Of a stretch of DNA of 18,229 nucleotides, positions 14,272 to 18,229 are shown one piece after another. The notes below the pieces were generated by a model. The model worked only from the letters and a program-made list of their open reading frames with translations, did not search any database and was not told the origin of the DNA. Position 1 is the stretch's first letter. The number at the start of each line of letters is the position of its first letter. The DNA is taken from the NCBI GenBank assembly GCA_044375275.1, contig JBILMZ010000048.1, forward strand, positions 1 to 18,229, read 5' to 3'. This DNA is from SZUA-430 sp044375275 (GTDB lineage: Bacteria > Pseudomonadota > Alphaproteobacteria > Micropepsales > Micropepsaceae). The translations under genes were made by a program, and so were the position numbers.

Positions 14272-15000
14272 ATGAACGCTCATGTAAGGCTGAACTTCCC
14301 CCGCCTTGCCTTTTCAGCGCAGCCTGCAGAGCTCTGGACAGGTTCGGTGCGCCTTGTCGGCAAGGAGCCGCCTGACGAGTTTCGGGTGGTGAAATGGCAT
14401 CTTTTCGCGCGCGCGCGGGCGAACCCGCCCGCCGCACCACGTAATCCGCAGGTCATCCTCGTCACCAGTGCTGGTGCCGATGAAGGGAAAACTTACGTTG
14501 CGCGGAACCTTGTTGTGAGCCTGGCGCTTGATGCCGACAGCGAAGTGACCCTGATTGATGCAAACTTTGGCAACCCCGGCCTGCCAAGTGCGAACCTGAG
14601 GGGTACCTATCACCCCGGGCTTCTCGACATTCTTTCGGGTGAAAAATCCGACACTGAAAAATGTTATCTTGAAAGCAATCGGCCCAATGTTCACCTGCTC
14701 CCAGGTGGAAAGCCGCGTACCAATACATCAGAACTCCTGACCAGCGACAGAATGCAAAGGCTGCTGGGCCAGATGACTTCAGGCGGGCCCAACAGATTTG
14801 TTGTTATCGACGGTGGATCGCTGCTTGGAACAACGGAAGCGGCCCTCATCGCCCAGTACTGCGGACACGTCCTGTTCGTTGCGGCTGAAAAGAAAACACG
14901 AAAAATGGAGATTGACCGGTCATTGGCCCTGCTTGAGCAACTGGCTTGGCCGGTCGACAATGACAGCCTGAGTTTTGTGCTCAACCGCTTGCCAAAATAG
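14272..15000 (+). CDS. CpsD/CapB-like P-loop protein, BY-kinase partner
   Basis: 242 residues from the ATG at 14272, five bases after the chain-length gene; GTGGAG is a fair ribosome site. The frame is open back to 14131, but that part is read in another frame by the previous gene. Walker A is SAGADEGKT (66-74, K73). The Walker A' position reads LIDANFGNP (94-102), keeping the first aspartate but not the usual second aspartate and arginine of DxDxR. Walker B is VVIDGG (D180). No tyrosine-rich tail: it ends SFVLNRLPK. It matches the XrtA-linked tyrosine-kinase family (TIGR03018) by place and fold. It likely regulates the chain-length protein; kinase activity is doubtful from the altered A' motif. 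Confidence 0.87.
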   Translation: MNAHVRLNFPRLAFSAQPAELWTGSVRLVGKEPPDEFRVVKWHLFARARANPPAAPRNPQVILVTSAGADEGKTYVARNLVVSLALDADSEVTLIDANFGNPGLPSANLRGTYHPGLLDILSGEKSDTEKCYLESNRPNVHLLPGGKPRTNTSELLTSDRMQRLLGQMTSGGPNRFVVIDGGSLLGTTEAALIAQYCGHVLFVAAEKKTRKMEIDRSLALLEQLAWPVDNDSLSFVLNRLPK

Positions 15001-15013
15001 CGCTGGGCGAGGG

Positions 15014-16492
15014 ATGCGGTTTATCGGTCACCATATGACTGACCTTGGTGGGAACGGGCCCTACATAGGGGCTTGCAGGTCTGCATGGCCACGAATTGCC
15101 ATGGCAATGCTGCTGCTTGCCCACCCCGCTGCCGCCGATATCGAGATCACACCCAATGCCACAGTTCAGGCGCTGGCAACCGACAACCTTCGCAAAGCTG
15201 CAACGGATCCTGAAGGAGACGCGATTCTCCAGAGCGTGGCGGGCATTCAGATCACTGGTGAAACGCAGCGGCTCAGGTTTCTGGGCACCGGAAGCCTGCT
15301 TTATACTGCCTTCGCTGAAAACAGTTCGCTTAACCGGCTCAGCGGGAACATGCTCTCGAATGCTCAGATCACGGTGATCCCGGATTTTTTGTACGTAGAT
15401 GGAAACGCGCAGATCAGCGATGAGTTTCTCGACATTGCGGACCAGTCAGCCACCGGTTTGCCCAATGGAGGGGCACAGAACAGGATTTTCAACTACTCCC
15501 TCGGTTCCTACATCAAGACGGAAATTCTCGATGTAGCGGATGCGATGCTTCGGGGGCAGTATTCGGCCGTTCAAACGGATCCTCTGGACGGCACTTCATC
15601 ACTTGTATCCCTCGGCGATTCTCTGGCCTTTCAGGCGAGCTTTCTGATCACCAACGGAGAGCGCAGTCGCATGGCTGTGTGGCGACTGTCTGGAAACATG
15701 TCGAAAGAGGAAAGAGAGAATGATGAGACGTTCGAGAGTGCGAACACACAGGCCAGCCTGAAATTGCGCGTGACACCGCGTGTGCATGTTGTCGGCAGAG
15801 TCGGATACGAACAGATATCAGGATCAACAATTGACGACATAAACGGAGAGATCTGGGGCGCGGGGCTTGTCTACGAAATTGGAGATGACTCCAGATTGAC
15901 GGTGGAATGGGGGCACCAGTTTGGCCGTGAATCCTGGAGTGGCGAGCTTGACGTCAAGATGTCTGAAAGCCTTGCTCTGCGCGGAGCTTACTCGGAACGG
16001 CTCGAAAGCCAGCAGGCGCGTCTTGGACGAACTCTCGGGGATCTTTTCGACCAGTCAAGCAGTCTTCCAAATGCGCCGTTGCCCGATCCGATAACGCCAG
16101 GGCAAAATCTGGTTGATGATGTTTTCTATGTGAAGGATGCCACGTTTGACATCATCTATTCAAAACTTGACCGGAGCCTTACGGTTGGAGGCCGCCTGAG
16201 CCAGCGGAATTTCACCTCGACGAATGGCAATGACGAGACGGCGGGCGTTGCAGCCAAGTACTCTGAAGTGCTGCTCAGGGATGTTTTTCTTGATCTGCTG
16301 GGAAGTTATGACGGAACGATTGATACGTTGCCTGGTCAAACACCTACTGACCGGTTTACCGGCTCGAGCGTGCTCAGCTATCGTCTCGGCGAACGTTCGA
16401 CGGCTCAGTTCCAGTACACGTGGAGCCGTACCACCAATGTCGATGAAGTAACCGAAAACGTGGTTGGCGCCGGGTTCTCTCACACATTTTAG
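15014..16492 (+). CDS. Outer-membrane beta-barrel protein, XrtA system (TIGR03016-like)
   Basis: 492 residues from the ATG at 15014. A later ATG (15035) is possible, and an upstream open start at 14975 would overlap the previous gene. A signal peptide is visible (IAMAMLLLAHPAAA, cut before DIEITPNA at residue 42). The mature part is rich in alternating polar/aromatic strands (GSLLYTAFAE, LRVTPRVHVVGRVGYEQISG, STAQFQYTWSRT) and ends in phenylalanine (GAGFSHTF), the signal for outer-membrane assembly. Its place after the P-loop gene and before the deacetylase matches the conserved 'hypo_1' barrel of XrtA loci. Its role is probably in polymer passage or secretion; not proven. Confidence 0.87.
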   Translation: MRFIGHHMTDLGGNGPYIGACRSAWPRIAMAMLLLAHPAAADIEITPNATVQALATDNLRKAATDPEGDAILQSVAGIQITGETQRLRFLGTGSLLYTAFAENSSLNRLSGNMLSNAQITVIPDFLYVDGNAQISDEFLDIADQSATGLPNGGAQNRIFNYSLGSYIKTEILDVADAMLRGQYSAVQTDPLDGTSSLVSLGDSLAFQASFLITNGERSRMAVWRLSGNMSKEERENDETFESANTQASLKLRVTPRVHVVGRVGYEQISGSTIDDINGEIWGAGLVYEIGDDSRLTVEWGHQFGRESWSGELDVKMSESLALRGAYSERLESQQARLGRTLGDLFDQSSSLPNAPLPDPITPGQNLVDDVFYVKDATFDIIYSKLDRSLTVGGRLSQRNFTSTNGNDETAGVAAKYSEVLLRDVFLDLLGSYDGTIDTLPGQTPTDRFTGSSVLSYRLGERSTAQFQYTWSRTTNVDEVTENVVGAGFSHTF

Positions 16493-16623
16493 CTGGCCGT
16501 CCCAGAGGCCAATGGAAGTCGCGGCGCATGCAAAGGCATAGTCAGCATCAGGAGCAAGCCACAGCAGCAACAAGCCGAGCCGGTGATGTTTTTTCGTCCT
16601 CGAAGTTGCCAGATGGGAGAGGC

Positions 16624-17490
16624 GTGACAGCAAACGCCTTGTCCTTTGATGTGGAAGACTACTTCCAGGTTCAGGCGTTGTCCGACGCCTATCCCAGAGA
16701 ACGGTGGGAGGCCTGTGAACCGCGAGTAGAGCGCAACACTTCGGTTCTGCTGGATCTTCTGGCAGCCGAGAATTCTCGCGCAACTTTCTTCACGCTGGGA
16801 TGGGTTGCACAACGCCATCCCTCCATCATCAGGCGCATCGTTGCCGAGGGGCATGAACTGGCCAGCCATGGTTACGCGCATTTCAGGGTGGATGGCCAAA
16901 CACCCGACCAGTTTCGTAGTGACATCAGAAAGACGAAGCAAATCCTGGAGGATTGCGCGGGCCAAGCGGTGCGAGGCTATCGAGCCGCAACATTTTCTGT
17001 CGGTCCCTCAACAGGGTGGGCCTTTCCAATTCTGGAAGAAGAAGGTTACGCCTATTCTTCGAGTGTCTATCCCGTGAGTACCGACTATCACTCTTTTCCC
17101 GATGCTCCGCGCTTTGCCTATCGACCTGCGGGAACGTCCGACTTCTGGGAAATCCCGATTACCACTCTCAGAATCGGAAGCCGGAATTTTCCATTTGGTG
17201 GCGGCGGCTATTTCCGCCTGATGCCATATGCCCTTTTTCGTTCGGGGTTGCGTTTAGTGCGATCGCGGCATGACAATCCGCTGATGTTTTACCTTCACCC
17301 CTGGGAGGTTGATCCCGGACAACCGCGTCCTGAGGGCGTTGGTCTGAAGTCGAAGTTCAGGCACTACCTCAATCTGTCCCGGACAGAGAGCAGGCTTCGC
17401 CGGCTGCTGCGTGATTTCAGATGGGATCGCGTTGATGTGGCATTCGCGGAGTTGCTCCCGGCAGCTTGCGCATCGCCACGAGCCAGTTGA
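16624..17490 (+). CDS. Polysaccharide deacetylase, XrtA type (NodB fold plus DUF3473)
   Basis: 288 residues from the GTG at 16624, which has GGGAG four bases upstream and starts just before the conserved NALSFDVEDYFQV. An ATG at 16528 would add 32 residues unlike the family. NodB-type metal and catalytic parts: D9, E11 and D12 in FDVEDYF; SHGYAH (H82, H86); and GYRAATFS (118-125), where most NodB proteins have RxPxF. The C-terminal half has EIPITTL, GGGGYFRLMPY and YLHPWEVD (223-230), marks of the XrtA deacetylase (TIGR03006). It is expected to remove N-acetyl groups from the polymer; it has no clear signal peptide. The FemAB-like gene starts two bases after its stop. Confidence 0.9.
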   Translation: MTANALSFDVEDYFQVQALSDAYPRERWEACEPRVERNTSVLLDLLAAENSRATFFTLGWVAQRHPSIIRRIVAEGHELASHGYAHFRVDGQTPDQFRSDIRKTKQILEDCAGQAVRGYRAATFSVGPSTGWAFPILEEEGYAYSSSVYPVSTDYHSFPDAPRFAYRPAGTSDFWEIPITTLRIGSRNFPFGGGGYFRLMPYALFRSGLRLVRSRHDNPLMFYLHPWEVDPGQPRPEGVGLKSKFRHYLNLSRTESRLRRLLRDFRWDRVDVAFAELLPAACASPRAS

Positions 17491-17491
17491 G

Positions 17492-18229
17492 ATGATCGAA
17501 CGCCTACAGGAAGGTGGCGAGGCTGCGTGGGATGAGTTCGTGCGCCAGCACGCCGGCGGCACATTTTTTCACCTTTCAGGCTGGTCCACGGTGTTGAGGA
17601 CTGCGCTCGGTCACCGTACGCATTATCTTCAAGTCGTGCGGCAGGGAACGCTTGCCGGCGTGCTGCCACTGACCGAAATCAAGAGCCGGCTGTTTGGCCA
17701 TATGTTGATTTCAAATGCGTTTTGTGTCGCAGGCGGGCCGCTGTCCGTTGACGAAGAAGCGAACAACGAACTGCTCGCTGCTGCAGGTTCGCTTGCTGTC
17801 GAACTGAATGTCGACTACGTCGAACTGAAGGACACATCCGTGGCCTTGCCTGGCTGGGTTGCCCGGAGCGACCTTTATGCTGGCTTTGAAAGGGGAATTT
17901 CGGTGGATGAGGCTCAATGCCTTACCCAGATTCCCCGCAAGCAACGGGCCGTGGTACGCAAGGCCCTCGACGCCGGTCTTACTGATACCATTGAGACTGA
18001 TACGCGCACGGTCATTGACCTCTACTCGCGGACGGTGCGGGATCATGGGACACCTGTCTTTCCCCGATCACTCTTTACCAGCCTCAAGTCGGTCTTCGGT
18101 TCAGACTGTGATGTGCTCACGATTTGCAAGAATGGCGAACCCGTCAGCTCAGTGATGAGCTTCTATTTCAGGGACAAAGTGCTGCCGTACTATACAGGCA
18201 GCCTGAACAGTGCGCGGGAACTGGGTGCG
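17492..18229 (+). CDS. FemAB-like acyltransferase, XrtA type (runs off window)
   Basis: Open from the ATG at 17492 to the right edge with no stop: 246 codons of a family about 340 long, so the 3' end is missing. It starts MIERLQEGGEAAWDEFV. Marks of the GNAT-fold FemAB/Fem-X relatives in PEP-CTERM loci (TIGR03019): FFHLSGWSTVL near 26-36, GVLPL, GGPLSVDEEA, and IPRKQRAVVRKALDAGL near 150-166, then the VMSFYFRD and YYTGS stretch at the edge. True FemAB proteins add amino acids to peptidoglycan using aminoacyl-tRNA; here a role in modifying the polymer is inferred. It starts two bases after the deacetylase stop, so coupling is likely. Confidence 0.88.
   Translation, partial: MIERLQEGGEAAWDEFVRQHAGGTFFHLSGWSTVLRTALGHRTHYLQVVRQGTLAGVLPLTEIKSRLFGHMLISNAFCVAGGPLSVDEEANNELLAAAGSLAVELNVDYVELKDTSVALPGWVARSDLYAGFERGISVDEAQCLTQIPRKQRAVVRKALDAGLTDTIETDTRTVIDLYSRTVRDHGTPVFPRSLFTSLKSVFGSDCDVLTICKNGEPVSSVMSFYFRDKVLPYYTGSLNSARELGA

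Noticed and set aside
16528..16623. N-terminal extension of the deacetylase from the ATG at 16528
   Set aside because: The 32 added residues do not resemble the family, and the GTG at 16624 has a better placed ribosome site; kept only as an alternative start.
9615..18229. Genomic island with a tRNA-derived attachment repeat
   Set aside because: No second copy of the tRNA 3' end, integrase or transposase is visible in the window; only the left boundary is suggestive.
1..18229. CRISPR array, insertion sequence, toxin-antitoxin pair or phage genes
   Set aside because: No regularly spaced repeats, transposase motifs, or paired small genes of these kinds were seen on either strand.

Overview
The window looks like a chromosomal segment of an alphaproteobacterium. 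The grounds are a SAM-II type riboswitch in front of metZ, a two-domain dCTP deaminase of the kind common in that class, a perfect full CtrA-type box (TTAA-N7-TTAA), high GC, and the protein families seen. The order is not certain: Caulobacterales/Hyphomonadaceae and Sphingomonadales both fit.

Left part (about 1-9700): housekeeping metabolism. A tight forward operon argD-argF-hslO makes N-acetylornithine, then citrulline, plus the redox chaperone Hsp33. The argD/argF and argF/hslO reading frames overlap. It converges on a reverse-strand group, in transcription order metZ - osmC-like - apaG - (folE remnant) - argE. metZ has a complete leader on the reverse strand: a promoter, a SAM-II riboswitch starting at the predicted transcription start, then an antiterminator/terminator pair ending in six Ts directly before the Shine-Dalgarno sequence. 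Between apaG and argE lies a broken 3' end of a GTP cyclohydrolase I gene, with one in-frame stop and one frameshift. Divergent from metZ are a dCTP deaminase and a small EamA-like membrane protein; these converge on a radical SAM gene. A tRNA-Gly(CCC) with encoded CCA closes this part.

Middle (about 9700-11770): an unrecognised membrane-anchored 440-residue protein whose C-terminal part resembles YfiM-like domains. After it comes a 493-base gene-free stretch holding an 18-bp perfect palindrome, the CtrA-type box and a long imperfect hairpin. This is the probable control region of the next operon.

Right part (11773 to the edge): the start of an exosortase A (XrtA/PEP-CTERM)-type exopolysaccharide operon. 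It encodes a Wza-like export lipoprotein, a Wzz/Wzc-like chain-length protein with a long low-complexity insert, a CpsD/CapB-like P-loop partner without a tyrosine tail, an outer-membrane beta-barrel, a polysaccharide deacetylase with HPWE motif, and a FemAB-like acyltransferase that runs off the window. The XrtA-associated ATPase usually found between barrel and deacetylase is absent here. Exosortase, amidotransferase and glycosyltransferases would be expected beyond the right edge.

No CRISPR array, insertion sequence or phage gene was seen. The most informative non-gene signals are the metZ riboswitch leader, the folE remnant and the putative CtrA box ahead of the polysaccharide operon.
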